A stretch of 64,000 nt of DNA from Fodinibius halophilus (GTDB lineage: Bacteria > Bacteroidota > Rhodothermia > Balneolales > Balneolaceae): assembly GCF_011059105.1 (NCBI RefSeq), contig NZ_JAALLS010000001.1, positions 313,399 to 377,398 on the forward strand. Direction: 5' to 3'. Shown in pieces: positions 27,723 to 37,350 of the stretch. A model generated the notes under the pieces. It saw only the letters and a program-made list of their open reading frames with translations. It did not search any database and was not told the origin of the DNA. The first letter of the stretch is position 1, and every line of letters starts with the position of its first letter. Made by a program: the position numbers and the translations under genes.

Positions 27723-27796
27723 TTGTTAGGTTGCTTTTGTCTGTTTTATAAATAGTTATAAGATATATCTAGAATAATTGTAGGTTGAGATTAAAT

Positions 27797-28429
27797 ATGT
27801 ATAAAAACGAATGGCCGTCAGAAATATTTGTGTCGGGCACTGATACTGAAATTGGCAAAACGGTGGTTTCGGCCATCTTGACGAAAGGCCTCGAGGCTAG
27901 TTACTGGAAACCGATACAAGCCGGTCTTGAAGAAGAAACCGATACCCAATTTGTACAACGAACTACGGACTTTTCTGACGAGTATATCATCCCCGAACGA
28001 TATCGGTTAGAGACCCCGATGTCGCCGCACGGAGCTGCAGAAATTGATGATGTATATATTGAGATGTCTGATTTTGAGATGCCGGAGTATGAGACCGATC
28101 ACTTGATCGTAGAAGGAGCCGGGGGATTATTGGTACCCTTTAATGATGATAAGATGATTATCGATCTTATTGAAAGATTGGGCATACCGGTACTGTTGAC
28201 AGCTAGAAGTACGCTTGGCACGTTAAATCATACGTTCCTGTCGCTCGAAGCTCTTCGCAGTCGCGATATCCCCATATTGGGGGTGGTGTTGAACGGCCCG
28301 CAGCATCAGAGTAACCGGGAAGCGATTCAGCACTACGGTGATATTAATATTATTGCAGAAATTGATACTCTGGAATCCCTAAATGCCGACACTTTAAAGA
28401 AAACCTTTGACGAGCAATTTTGTTTATAA
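27797..28429 (+). CDS. bioD: Dethiobiotin synthetase
   Basis: ATP-dependent carboxylation of DAPA to dethiobiotin. The 210-residue form starts at ATG 27797; TTG 27785 would add four residues. The P-loop GTDTEIGKT is at 14-22, and KPIQAGLEE and VEGAGGLLVP follow. A 74-bp gap separates it from bioC. Confidence 0.92.
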   Translation: MYKNEWPSEIFVSGTDTEIGKTVVSAILTKGLEASYWKPIQAGLEEETDTQFVQRTTDFSDEYIIPERYRLETPMSPHGAAEIDDVYIEMSDFEMPEYETDHLIVEGAGGLLVPFNDDKMIIDLIERLGIPVLLTARSTLGTLNHTFLSLEALRSRDIPILGVVLNGPQHQSNREAIQHYGDINIIAEIDTLESLNADTLKKTFDEQFCL

Positions 28430-28471
28430 CGCATTTCCTTTTTAAAATTAAAGACAAAATCTGACAGCACT

Positions 28472-29755
28472 GTGCCTGATTTTCATCCTAATATTTGGTA
28501 TCCATTTACGATTTTAAAAGAAGCTCCAACTCCCGTCAAAATTGAAAGCGGGGATGGGCTTTGGCTTGAGCTCGAAGATGGCCGCCGTATTATGGATTGT
28601 ATCTCCAGCTGGTGGGTTAATATTCATGGGCATGCTCATCCGAAAATGGCAAAAGCTATTGCCGATCAGGCGAAAAAGCTGGAGCAGGTAATATTTGCCA
28701 ATTTTACTCATGATCCTGCTGAGAAGCTCGCTGAACAGGTAACTGAGCAATTACCGGGAACGTTAAACAGGGTGTTCTTTTCAGATGACGGTTCAACGGC
28801 TGTAGAAGTGGCTATGAAAATGGCCTATCAGTACTGGCGAAACAAGGGCGAAGAGCGGAAAAAGTTTATCTGCTTCGAAGGGGCCTATCACGGAGATACG
28901 TTTGGAGCGATGTCGGCCGGGGAGCGTTCCGTATTTACCGAAGTTTTTGAAGATTTGCTCTTCGATGTAGAGTTTTTACCCTATCCCGATACCTGGATGG
29001 GCGATGACACCGTGGCGGAGCGTGAAGATAAGATTATTCGTCAGCTCGAAGAGATGTTGGATGAGAATCTGGAAACCTACGCCGGAATTATGATTGAGCC
29101 CCTTATCCAGGGTGCCGGCGGTATGCGCATGTGTCGCGAAGACTTTTTGCAGAAACTGCACTGGGTAAATCGCCAATTTGATACGCTGCTTATTTTTGAT
29201 GAAGTGATGACCGGTTTTGGTCGCACCGGCGATTGGTTTGCCTGCAGAAGGGCACAGGTAGAGCCTGACTTAATAGCTGTTGCCAAGGGATTAACCGGCG
29301 GATTTTTGCCCTTGTCTTTGACAATCGCTTCTGATGCTATTTTTGAGGCTTTCAACAGTTCGGATCCCATTAAAACGTTTTGGCACGGACACAGCTATAC
29401 CGCAAATCCTATTGGCTGTGCAGCAGGTTTGGCCTCGATGGAGCTCATGCATGAAAATGAGCCTGTATTCAGCGAAATGGAACAATGGCACCGAGAGGAA
29501 CTCGACAAATTTCGTGACCATCCCAAGCTAAAAAAACATCGTGTTACCGGTACTATTGCCGCTATGGAGATTGATAATGAGGATGCTGATGGTTATCTCA
29601 ATCCTGCTGCCAATAGAATTAAGAAGAAGTGCGTGGATAAAGGGTTGCTGATACGTCCCCTGGGTAATGTTGTGTACCTGATGCCCCCATACTGTACCAC
29701 CAGAGACCAGCTGTCTACCATGTACAACGGTATTTTGGAACTGCACGAAGAGTAA
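28472..29755 (+). CDS. bioA: Adenosylmethionine-8-amino-7-oxononanoate aminotransferase
   Basis: Transfers an amino group from SAM to KAPA, giving DAPA. 427 residues. The PLP lysine is Lys272 (VAKGLTGG) and the PLP aspartate is in IFDEVMTGFGRTG. The N-terminal WYPFTILKEAP and the SSWWVNIHGHAHP tryptophan pair are BioA-specific. The start is GTG 28472. It is the last gene of the long plus-strand run; no bioB follows. Confidence 0.94.
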   Translation: MPDFHPNIWYPFTILKEAPTPVKIESGDGLWLELEDGRRIMDCISSWWVNIHGHAHPKMAKAIADQAKKLEQVIFANFTHDPAEKLAEQVTEQLPGTLNRVFFSDDGSTAVEVAMKMAYQYWRNKGEERKKFICFEGAYHGDTFGAMSAGERSVFTEVFEDLLFDVEFLPYPDTWMGDDTVAEREDKIIRQLEEMLDENLETYAGIMIEPLIQGAGGMRMCREDFLQKLHWVNRQFDTLLIFDEVMTGFGRTGDWFACRRAQVEPDLIAVAKGLTGGFLPLSLTIASDAIFEAFNSSDPIKTFWHGHSYTANPIGCAAGLASMELMHENEPVFSEMEQWHREELDKFRDHPKLKKHRVTGTIAAMEIDNEDADGYLNPAANRIKKKCVDKGLLIRPLGNVVYLMPPYCTTRDQLSTMYNGILELHEE

Positions 29756-29787
29756 TTGATTGTATTAGTAATAGGGAAAGCAATGAT

Positions 29788-30147
29788 TTAAATTTCCATA
29801 TCCGGCCTGTCGTGTTCCTTGGGCGGAAGCTTACCGGTGTATGAAATACTTTCTTCAATAAATTTTGTCAACGCTTTGGAGTGGCTATAGATCTTTTTGT
29901 CTACCGATACAAAATCGTTGAAATCATCATTATCAGGTAGGTATGGTTCAATGCCGGGTTTGCTGGTGATGGTTTTTGCCAACGATTCTCCAATGCGGGC
30001 TACCAGCAGATCTTCATAAATACCAAGGCACATATTGCCGTTGATTAAATATCCTACTCCGCCAAGTTTTTTCTTCTTTTCCAGTTCCTCATTATCAATA
30101 AGGTGATGGTCGAGAAGATCTTCTAAACGTTGGTTATAGTCAGACAC
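29788..30147 (-). CDS. TfoX/Sxy N-terminal-domain protein
   Basis: A 119-residue protein whose core KKLGGVGYLINGNMCLGIYE followed by LLVARIG resembles the TfoX N-terminal domain. Small stand-alone members of this family are common and uncharacterised; a link to competence is not supported here. It is convergent with bioA. Confidence 0.65.
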   Translation of the reverse strand: MSDYNQRLEDLLDHHLIDNEELEKKKKLGGVGYLINGNMCLGIYEDLLVARIGESLAKTITSKPGIEPYLPDNDDFNDFVSVDKKIYSHSKALTKFIEESISYTGKLPPKEHDRPDMEI

Positions 30148-30271
30148 GGTGCCATCGATTTATTATGGAATTGCAGTGCTTAATATTCCATCTTTTCGCA
30201 GATATTACAATTTAAATTTTTTAAGATTAAGGAGGTACTATCAATAGGTATTAAATAGATAATAAAGGTTT

Positions 30272-30724
30272 TCAATTGAGTAGCTTTTCGATCTCTGCAA
30301 GTGCATTTTTGTGCGATAATTCCTGTTTTATTTGAGTAGTTTTTTGATGGATATCCAACGGGACAGCGGCATTTTTGTCGAGTTGAGCCTTTTTATAGAG
30401 CATATAAGCCTGTTGGTACGCTTTTTTCGATTTACTGAACTGTTGATCCTTTAACATTTCAGCTTCTTCAACAAGCAGATCAGCCACGGCCAATGCCAGT
30501 TCGGCCTGATAGGCATCATTTTGAATAAAAAGGTTCGCTGTTTCTTCCAACTCGAGCTCATGAAACTGCTTCGGATGTTCTTTGGTAAGCCGTTCAAGTG
30601 CATTATTAATTTCTTGTATGGCCTCCTGTTTTTTGTTTTTACTTTTCTTGAATATGATCTCCTGTAGTAATTGGGTCAGGTACTGTACCTGTCTCATTAT
30701 AAAATCTTGTTCAAATAGAGTCAT
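30272..30724 (-). CDS. DUF6483-like helical protein
   Basis: 150 residues, predicted entirely helical. The start DFIMRQVQYLTQLLQEIIF resembles DUF6483 proteins, and the remainder has TPR-like helical hairpins. It has no signal peptide, so it is cytoplasmic. It is alone on the minus strand and its function is unknown. Confidence 0.6.
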   Translation of the reverse strand: MTLFEQDFIMRQVQYLTQLLQEIIFKKSKNKKQEAIQEINNALERLTKEHPKQFHELELEETANLFIQNDAYQAELALAVADLLVEEAEMLKDQQFSKSKKAYQQAYMLYKKAQLDKNAAVPLDIHQKTTQIKQELSHKNALAEIEKLLN

Positions 30725-30893
30725 TACATCTAAGGGTTATTGCTAGTACAGCTGTTATCTGAATGGATAAGTTTAAGGTATTATCTATAGAGTTGCTTTT
30801 TCAAGCATACCATTTGTGATTACTGCTTGTGGTTACATTATACATCTATTAGTATTCGGCTGACCGTTGTAATATTTGAACTCATAATAAAAA

Positions 30894-31781
30894 ATGCGAG
30901 ACAAGTTATCTGATATTCTTTCTCAGCCGTATCCTTCCATCGATCGTCAATATTTGTGGCCTTTGATTATCAGTATCAGTGGGGGAATTATCCTTTTTCT
31001 CGCAGTATTCAAGCCGTTCGGATTACAATATATTATCAAAGATCTGGGATATGTTATGGTATTGGGTTATGGGGCAGCAACATTCCTTACCCTGACCTTT
31101 TTTCTTAAGGTCATCCCCAATATACCTTTTTTCTCATCTTATTTTACTGATGATCGTTGGAAAGTTTGGAAACATATCGTCTGGGAACTGGTTCTTATTG
31201 CTTTTATCGGTATCTTTAATCTGCTGTATACAGCCATATTAGTTGGGGATTATAGCCTTCAGTTGCGGGATTGGCTCTTTTTTGAACTATATACTCTTGC
31301 CATAGCTGTAATACCTGTGGGATTTATCACCTTGTGGAGGTATAACCAGCTGTTGAAAAGCCATTTGCGTTCAGCAACCGATATCGATAGTAAAACGAAT
31401 GTACAGGAGGCTTCACAGGAACCTCAATCTGTAACGATTTCATTCCAGGGACAAAACAAGGGAGAAGTGCTTACTGTAAAAGGTGAGGCTCTCCGTTATA
31501 TCTGTTCAGAGGGGAATTATGTTCGAGTAGTATACTATAAGCGGGGCACCCTTGAAAATGAACTGCTCAGAAGTACATTAAAAAATATCGAGCAGCAGCT
31601 AAAAAGTGAGAAATATCTTATTCGATGTCACCGATCTTATATTGTTAATGTAATTCATATTAGCCACGCCGATGGCAATGCCCAGGGATTGCAATTGCAG
31701 CTATATGATTGCAACGAATATGTTCCGGTCTCACGCACTTATATCGAAACAATTCGCGATGCCATAGATCAACAGTTCTAA
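30894..31781 (+). CDS. LytTR-type transcriptional regulator with N-terminal membrane domain
   Basis: 295 residues. The first 150 residues hold four hydrophobic segments (about 20-42, 55-75, 95-120 and 125-147). A short linker leads to a LytTR DNA-binding domain (about 195-290) with GEALRYICSEGNYVRVVY, TLKNIEQQL, LIRCHRSYIVN and VPVSRTYIETI. There is no receiver domain, so it is a one-component membrane regulator. It stands ahead of the TPR/ABC/outer-membrane cluster and may regulate it, although a 225-bp gap intervenes. Confidence 0.88.
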   Translation: MRDKLSDILSQPYPSIDRQYLWPLIISISGGIILFLAVFKPFGLQYIIKDLGYVMVLGYGAATFLTLTFFLKVIPNIPFFSSYFTDDRWKVWKHIVWELVLIAFIGIFNLLYTAILVGDYSLQLRDWLFFELYTLAIAVIPVGFITLWRYNQLLKSHLRSATDIDSKTNVQEASQEPQSVTISFQGQNKGEVLTVKGEALRYICSEGNYVRVVYYKRGTLENELLRSTLKNIEQQLKSEKYLIRCHRSYIVNVIHISHADGNAQGLQLQLYDCNEYVPVSRTYIETIRDAIDQQF

Positions 31782-32006
31782 ATGGGGCAGCATTAATAAC
31801 AGCTTTGCCTTTTAGCTTGTTATTGATCACAAACCCTTGATATTCGTCACAGAGCAGTCGATAGAGGGAGCGAGAATAGATAAGTTGGTCACAGAACCCA
31901 GCCGCTGCTGCAGGCTTATTGAATAGAATGCATAAGCCGCACGACCAGCACCGGCGTTTCTTTTTCACGTTCCTGCTTAATCTTAATTCGAATAATTTAA
32001 AAGGTT

Positions 32007-32717
32007 ATGATGATTCGACGAATATTCCGACCAACGATTTTAGTTCCTGTACTTTTCTTCTTTTTGGGAAGTATTGCAACAGCACAATCTACCACTTTTG
32101 ATAAACAGCAGTTCAATACGACTAAAGATTCGTTAAAAGAGGTGTTAAAAAATAAGCCGAGTGATACGAAAGCAAGGTTCACCTTGGGAAAAATGTATTA
32201 TTCATCAGCAGTTTCCAGTGGTAAAGAGCAGTATATGCGAAAAGCAGAAGAGCACTTTCGGAAAATACTATCACAAAATAAGACCCATGCACTGACAATG
32301 GCCTATTTGGGTAGTTTAATCACCCTAAAGGGTAAATATGCTCGAAAACGGTGGGATAAAATGGATCTTGTAAAGGAGGGCTGTGCACTAATGGATAAAG
32401 CGGTCGATCTGCAGCCTCAAAATATCAAGGTGCGTATGATTCGCGCATTTAATAATGTGGAGTTGCCGGGCTTCTTCAATCGGCTTATGTATGCCATTGC
32501 CGACCTTGAGTTTCTGCGACAGGATAGGGTCTTAAAGCATCTGAATGAGAATTTGAAGGCAGAAGTCTGGTTTACATCGGGCATAGCTTTTGAAAAAAGC
32601 AGTAAACCGGACAGAGCTAAAGAGATGTATCAACACACACTGAGCTTAGATATCTTTCCCCAAAATGCTTACCGGATAAAAGCCAAAAACAGATTGGCGA
32701 AACTGAATAAAAATTAA
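32007..32717 (+). CDS. Periplasmic TPR-like protein
   Basis: 236 residues with a signal peptide (hydrophobic about 9-24, ending IATAQS). Helical repeats of TPR type follow, for example KARFTLGKMYYSSAV, HALTMAYLGSLITLKG and WFTSGIAFEKSSKPDRAKEMY. It starts the cluster with an ABC ATPase, permease, LolA-like protein and outer-membrane protein at gaps of 17-35 bp, so it probably serves the same export process. Confidence 0.75.
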   Translation: MMIRRIFRPTILVPVLFFFLGSIATAQSTTFDKQQFNTTKDSLKEVLKNKPSDTKARFTLGKMYYSSAVSSGKEQYMRKAEEHFRKILSQNKTHALTMAYLGSLITLKGKYARKRWDKMDLVKEGCALMDKAVDLQPQNIKVRMIRAFNNVELPGFFNRLMYAIADLEFLRQDRVLKHLNENLKAEVWFTSGIAFEKSSKPDRAKEMYQHTLSLDIFPQNAYRIKAKNRLAKLNKN

Positions 32718-32734
32718 ATCATCACTGCCCAGGT

Positions 32735-33418
32735 ATGTCGCTTATTAGAATAAATCATCTTTGTAAAACCTACCGTATGGGCGAGGTAGAAGTTTCGGCC
32801 CTGCAGAATATTGCTATGAAGATAACGGCAGGAGAGAAATTGGCTCTCTATGGGGCATCGGGCAGTGGAAAAACAACGCTGCTCAATATCATTGGCTGTA
32901 TCGATGCTCCAACATCAGGAGAAGTACGGTACCGCGATACAGTGCTTGACTATTCAGCTCGCAGGCAGTTGAGTCAGTTTCGATTGCAACAGATTGGGTT
33001 TGTTTTTCAATCTTATAATCTGATGCCGGTACTTTCTGCCTATGAAAATATCGAATACCCCCTGTTATTGACCGATAAGTCGAAATCTGAACGCGCCCGA
33101 TTGGTCGACTATATGCTCAAGAGTATCGCATTGGATAAGTTCAAAAATCACAAGCCAAAGCAGCTGTCGGGCGGGCAGCGACAACGCGTAGCTATTGGTC
33201 GGGCCCTGGTCAATAAACCAACCCTGGTTATTGCCGATGAACCCACAGCTAACCTTGATGTTGTTACCTCGAAACAGATTTTGAACCTGATATCGGATCT
33301 TAATCGTACAGAAAAAAATACGGTTATTATCGCCACGCATGATCCGCTCGTACGCGACTATGTAGACCGATCTGTAATGATAAGAGATGGAAAGATTCGA
33401 GAGGTTGAAGATGTTTAA
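32735..33418 (+). CDS. ABC transporter ATP-binding protein (LolD/MacB type)
   Basis: 227 residues, the ATPase of a type VII (MacB/LolCDE-like) ABC system. Walker A GASGSGKT is at 40-47, the signature LSGGQ at 144-148, Walker B ends with Asp168-Glu169 (LVIADEP) and the switch His is in ATHDP. The 3' end overlaps the permease gene by 8 bp. Confidence 0.92.
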   Translation: MSLIRINHLCKTYRMGEVEVSALQNIAMKITAGEKLALYGASGSGKTTLLNIIGCIDAPTSGEVRYRDTVLDYSARRQLSQFRLQQIGFVFQSYNLMPVLSAYENIEYPLLLTDKSKSERARLVDYMLKSIALDKFKNHKPKQLSGGQRQRVAIGRALVNKPTLVIADEPTANLDVVTSKQILNLISDLNRTEKNTVIIATHDPLVRDYVDRSVMIRDGKIREVEDV

Positions 33419-34637
33419 GTTTTTTCGATTGGCCGTAAAAAATGTATTCCGGAATAAATGGCGAACTGCATTTACGATTTCGACGGTTAGTATTGGATTT
33501 GTTGCTATTATCGTTGCTGCCGGCTACATGGATTATGTATTTGAAGGACTCAGGGAATCGTTTATAAGGGGTGGTACCGGTCATATTCAGGTTTTCAATA
33601 ATCGCTATATGGATAACGAAGAAGAGTACCTGCTTGAATACGGAATTACCGATTATCAACCGCTGGTGAAGCGGATTAATGATCATAGTAACGTGCGTTT
33701 TGTGATGAAACGCATAGCCTTTCAAGGGTTGATCTCTAATGGGGAGCAAACCAAAGTGTTTCTTGGAAAAGGGATAGAACCCCGGAAAGAAAGCAGGTTG
33801 TCTACATTTTTTGTTCGTATGGAAGAGGGCTATTTCCCCGGTATCTTTAAAGAACAAGAAGGCGAGATGCAGGGAGCGATAGGTCAAGGGCTGGCAGAAA
33901 GCTTGAATGCCAAAGTTGGTGATTACCTGACGTTACTTTCTACCACACCGGATGGAATACAGAATGCTATTGATATCAAGTTGACGGGAGTGTTTACAAC
34001 CGGTATCCCGGAATATGATAATCGTCAGGTGATGGTAAATATATCAACGGCTCAGCTGCTTTTACATACTGATAAAATATCCAACCTGGTTGTGGTACTT
34101 GAAGAGACCACTCAAACAGATCAGTCGATTGGTAGTCTGCAGCAACAAAATGCGGGGTTCTCTTTTGTACCGTGGTATGATTTAACCCCTTATTACAAAA
34201 GTGTGGTGGCGCTGTATAAAAGAGGGTTTGGGGTGTTGGGAGTAATTATGGTGTTTGTAGTTCTTTTGGCCAGCTCCAATACAATGACGATGTCTGTATT
34301 TGAACGAACCAAAGAGATTGGTACAAACCTTTCAATAGGTACGCCACGATATCGTATATGGCTTAACCACATTTATGAGGGATTCCTGATCGGCCTGCTG
34401 GCTTCACTTATTGGAACCCTGCTGAGTTACATGGTAATATACCTGGTAAATGGCTTAGATATAACTATGCCTCCGCCGCCGGGTAGAACAATGGCTTATC
34501 CGCTATCTATAACAGCCGTTCATTCTACTATTGCCATAGTTTCCTTTATTACTGTTGCAGTGTGTATGCTTGCTAGTGTATGGCCGGCCTACAGGGCATC
34601 GAATTTGAGCATTGTTGATGCTCTGGGATATAGATAG
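33411..34637 (+). CDS. ABC transporter permease (FtsX/MacB family)
   Basis: 408 residues from the ATG at 33411, which overlaps the ATPase stop. The plan is one N-terminal helix (about 17-40), a large periplasmic domain and three C-terminal helices (about residues 275-400) with the FERTKEIGTNLSIGTPR coupling segment and a GxxxAxxWPAYRAS end. With the ATPase it would extract or push lipoproteins or other envelope substrates, not drive bulk import. It is the only permease, so it may act as a homodimer like MacB or LolF. Confidence 0.9.
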   Translation: MFKFFRLAVKNVFRNKWRTAFTISTVSIGFVAIIVAAGYMDYVFEGLRESFIRGGTGHIQVFNNRYMDNEEEYLLEYGITDYQPLVKRINDHSNVRFVMKRIAFQGLISNGEQTKVFLGKGIEPRKESRLSTFFVRMEEGYFPGIFKEQEGEMQGAIGQGLAESLNAKVGDYLTLLSTTPDGIQNAIDIKLTGVFTTGIPEYDNRQVMVNISTAQLLLHTDKISNLVVVLEETTQTDQSIGSLQQQNAGFSFVPWYDLTPYYKSVVALYKRGFGVLGVIMVFVVLLASSNTMTMSVFERTKEIGTNLSIGTPRYRIWLNHIYEGFLIGLLASLIGTLLSYMVIYLVNGLDITMPPPPGRTMAYPLSITAVHSTIAIVSFITVAVCMLASVWPAYRASNLSIVDALGYR

Positions 34638-34669
34638 TCAATAAAAATGAATATAAAGCCGCGAAGAAT

Positions 34670-35401
34670 ATGTTAGCAACAATCTGTGCAACGATATTGT
34701 TACTGTCGCCCACGGGGGTATCGCCTGATTCAGTTAAGATAAGTCCGGTACAAATCCTTAAAAAAGCAGATGCTCGCCGTACTATAAAGGGGGCAAAGAA
34801 AGTGGATGTTACCATTGAGGTTTACACCGAAAACAGCCTCAGTAATAGTGACAACTATGAGGTGTTGGCCAAAGGTGATGATAAGACCCTTATCAAATCG
34901 TATAGCAATGATGAGCTACAGCGGCTTATTTTATCTGTACAAAATAATATGTGGGTTTATTATCCCAATACACGTAAGCCGTTACGCATTAGTCCATTGC
35001 AACGGATGATGGGGCAGGTATCGAATGCTGATATTACGAGAATTAATTTCTCCAGTGACTATATGCCCGAACTTTTAAAGACAGAGACGGTTAATGGTGA
35101 GGAGTGTTATGTATTACAGTTGAAATTACAGGAAGATGCTAAGCATACTTACCCCAAAATACGTTATTGGGTTGCCAAAGATGATTTTAAGCCAATTAAA
35201 GCGGAATTCTGCCTGGTTTCCGGGAAGATACTGAAAAGTGCTTATTACGAGGAGTATCGGGAGGGAATCTTATATAAAACTCGTATTGAAAGTGCATTGC
35301 GTAACGATCAGTATTCGTTGATTTACTACAATAAGATAGTAAGCAAGGAGATCCCGGATATTTATTTCAACAAAAACTATATTCGGCGATTAATTGAATG
35401 A
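34670..35401 (+). CDS. LolA-like outer-membrane lipoprotein-sorting protein
   Basis: 243 residues with a short signal peptide (about 1-18). The sequence MWVYYPNTRKPLRISPLQRM followed later by NGEECYVLQL and YWVAKDDFKPIKAEF matches the LolA-like 'outer membrane lipoprotein-sorting protein' family (PF17131 type), a half-barrel that carries lipidated substrates across the periplasm. Its 3' end overlaps the next gene by 4 bp. Together with the ABC pair and the barrel it forms a complete envelope-crossing set. Confidence 0.8.
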   Translation: MLATICATILLLSPTGVSPDSVKISPVQILKKADARRTIKGAKKVDVTIEVYTENSLSNSDNYEVLAKGDDKTLIKSYSNDELQRLILSVQNNMWVYYPNTRKPLRISPLQRMMGQVSNADITRINFSSDYMPELLKTETVNGEECYVLQLKLQEDAKHTYPKIRYWVAKDDFKPIKAEFCLVSGKILKSAYYEEYREGILYKTRIESALRNDQYSLIYYNKIVSKEIPDIYFNKNYIRRLIE

Positions 35402-36693
35402 ACTACTTTACTCCAATGTCTGCGGTTACCGTAAAAGTGGCATTGATATATGTATTGGGATTTGGTTCGTGCTTTTCAACAGCGGGTGCACAATCGCTGC
35501 TATCGCCTATATTGGATGACCTAGAGGTTACGTTGTATAGCGATTTACAGCTCAGGGAACTGAATGATCGAACGCCCTTTAACAAGGGTAATACAGTATT
35601 TGATCTGTCTAAAAGTACACAGTTCGCAAACTTGAATGCGTATTATAAGTTGAACAACCTTGTAGCCGATATAAATGTGGTTGAATACGGAAGTGGTTTT
35701 GAGTTACAAAATCCTGAGATTCAAATGCGGCAGCTTTACAAGTATTTTTTGATCGACTACAAGTTCAATATCGGTTTTGGTAAAAAGATGTTTTACTGGG
35801 GGAGTGGGTATTTCCGCAATCCCGCTGCTTTTGTGAACTTTAAACGCGACCCCACGAATCCTGCTGATCGGCTAAAAGAATATACCGGCAAACCGTTTAT
35901 TCATATCGGCTATTTTTTCCCGGAAAGCAATATTGACCTGGTATACATCCCGGAAATAACGTTAAACTTGAAGCAGTTTGAATATACTGCTACAGAGTTG
36001 GTCTTTCGGTATTATCGTTTTTTTAAGGATCTAGATCTTTCCCTTCTATTGAAATACAACAATAAGAAGCACAATGCTGCAGGGGGGAGTATGGCTTATA
36101 CCTTACAGGATGACTTGGTACTTCATTTTGAAGGAGCTCTGCAACACGGGTATAAAAAGCAGATACATCATTCTATCGTATCTGGTGAGTCCGACACGGT
36201 ATATCAATCTTACCCCTATGATCGGGTACAAAGTGAGCATCTTATTCCCAAGCTACTGGCCGGTTTTAACTTTACCACTCAGAGTGGTTTTAATATCATC
36301 GGGGAATATTACTATAACGGTTTAGGATTATCTTATAGCGATTGGAATGATCTGTTAACCCATTTGGAGTATTTGAATTCGTCAAAGAGTGACAGATTTG
36401 GGAAAGGAGCGGTAACAAATAACATCAAATGGAGTGCGCTCTCACTCAATGATAGGAAACATTACCTACTCCTTCGTTTTCAACGGTCTTTTTCAGCTAT
36501 TGATGCTAATCTCGTGACTCTTTCTAATATTGTGGATGCCAGCACCTTTTTACGTTTGCAGGCTGGAACAAAAATAGTGGGACCGCTGAGAGGAGAGGTG
36601 CAGATTGAGCGGTTTGCGGGCGCTCCCAAAACGGACTTTGGGTCCATTTTTTACAAATGGAACGCCCACTTGACACTAACGTTCAAACTGTAG
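35398..36693 (+). CDS. Outer-membrane beta-barrel protein of the ABC/LolA-like cluster
   Basis: 431 residues with a signal peptide ending near TAGAQS (about residue 32). The rest alternates amphipathic strands, for example FNIGFGKKMFYWGSGYF, LVFRYYRFF and FNIIGEYYYNG, and ends with WNAHLTLTFKL, a C-terminal hydrophobic strand expected for a barrel. I do not recognise a named family. It is translationally coupled to the LolA-like gene and is the last gene of the cluster. Confidence 0.75.
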   Translation: MNYFTPMSAVTVKVALIYVLGFGSCFSTAGAQSLLSPILDDLEVTLYSDLQLRELNDRTPFNKGNTVFDLSKSTQFANLNAYYKLNNLVADINVVEYGSGFELQNPEIQMRQLYKYFLIDYKFNIGFGKKMFYWGSGYFRNPAAFVNFKRDPTNPADRLKEYTGKPFIHIGYFFPESNIDLVYIPEITLNLKQFEYTATELVFRYYRFFKDLDLSLLLKYNNKKHNAAGGSMAYTLQDDLVLHFEGALQHGYKKQIHHSIVSGESDTVYQSYPYDRVQSEHLIPKLLAGFNFTTQSGFNIIGEYYYNGLGLSYSDWNDLLTHLEYLNSSKSDRFGKGAVTNNIKWSALSLNDRKHYLLLRFQRSFSAIDANLVTLSNIVDASTFLRLQAGTKIVGPLRGEVQIERFAGAPKTDFGSIFYKWNAHLTLTFKL

Positions 36694-36744
36694 GCATACT
36701 GGGATTAAGCTATGTCCCTCACAACTATAATGCTGATCTTGCTT

Positions 36745-36819
36745 CGGGATCTCGTAAAGGCCGGTAACGTTGATATGAGATGGTGGCAGATCAACGCTGA
36801 CTACCATCGCGAGATCCCG
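36745..36819. repeat. Nested inverted repeat (about 75 bp)
   Basis: Outer arms CGGGATCTCG/CGAGATCCCG (36745-36754, 36810-36819) are perfect. Inner arms CGTTGAT/ATCAACG (36769-36775, 36790-36796) are also perfect. It has the shape of a small non-coding mobile repeat; no flanking duplication is obvious. Confidence 0.65.
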
Positions 36820-37256
36820 GCTCGGGGTCCGGGATGAGAATCAGGAGGTAAAATAGAATAACGGTTTATCGTCACTGGTGGTTTCAGTTTTGCAGGCTGC
36901 TCCACACCAAAACCCCGCCCCGTAAGTCACTCCGAGAAGCTTGTGACGAGGAGTATCAAACCAAACTATAAGCACAGCTCCTACTAAGACTTAAATGCAA
37001 TAGAATCAATTGAGACTCCTCGCTGCACTCGGAGTTACAACTGGGAAACAGATGATAATGACAATTACTCGTCCCCGGGAGCTTTGCTCCTAAAAATAAA
37101 CTCACCATTAACCATTTCAGCTAGTTCGCTTCAATCCCACATACCACAGCCTCAAAATCTACCCTCTCTATACGCATTAAAGCGGTATTATTTAGGACGA
37201 CTATCCAACCGTTAAAGGGTTACCTATCCAGGGTTTTACAAAATCATCTCAACAAT

Positions 37257-37350
37257 GTCATTCTGAACTTGTTTCAGAATCTCATTTGCAATTATTAGTG
37301 ATTACCCCAAAATCCTGAAACAAGTTTAAGACTAAATATTCAGGATGACA
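37257..37350. repeat. Two opposed copies of the TCCTGAAACAAG palindrome
   Basis: 37257-37284 carries TTCTGAA...TTCAGAA (stem 37261-37267 with 37273-37279) in reverse orientation relative to the copy at 17455. 37312-37350 carries the forward version with about 12 extra bases inside the loop, then GGATGACA. The family therefore has at least three copies in the window. Confidence 0.65.

Noticed and set aside
30894-31781. LytTR gene as a two-component response regulator
   Set aside because: It has membrane segments in place of a receiver domain, and no histidine kinase gene is adjacent.
31782-32006. Possible small gene between the LytTR and TPR genes
   Set aside because: The only short ORF here (31919-32101) overlaps the signal peptide region of the TPR gene in another frame and has no plausible content.
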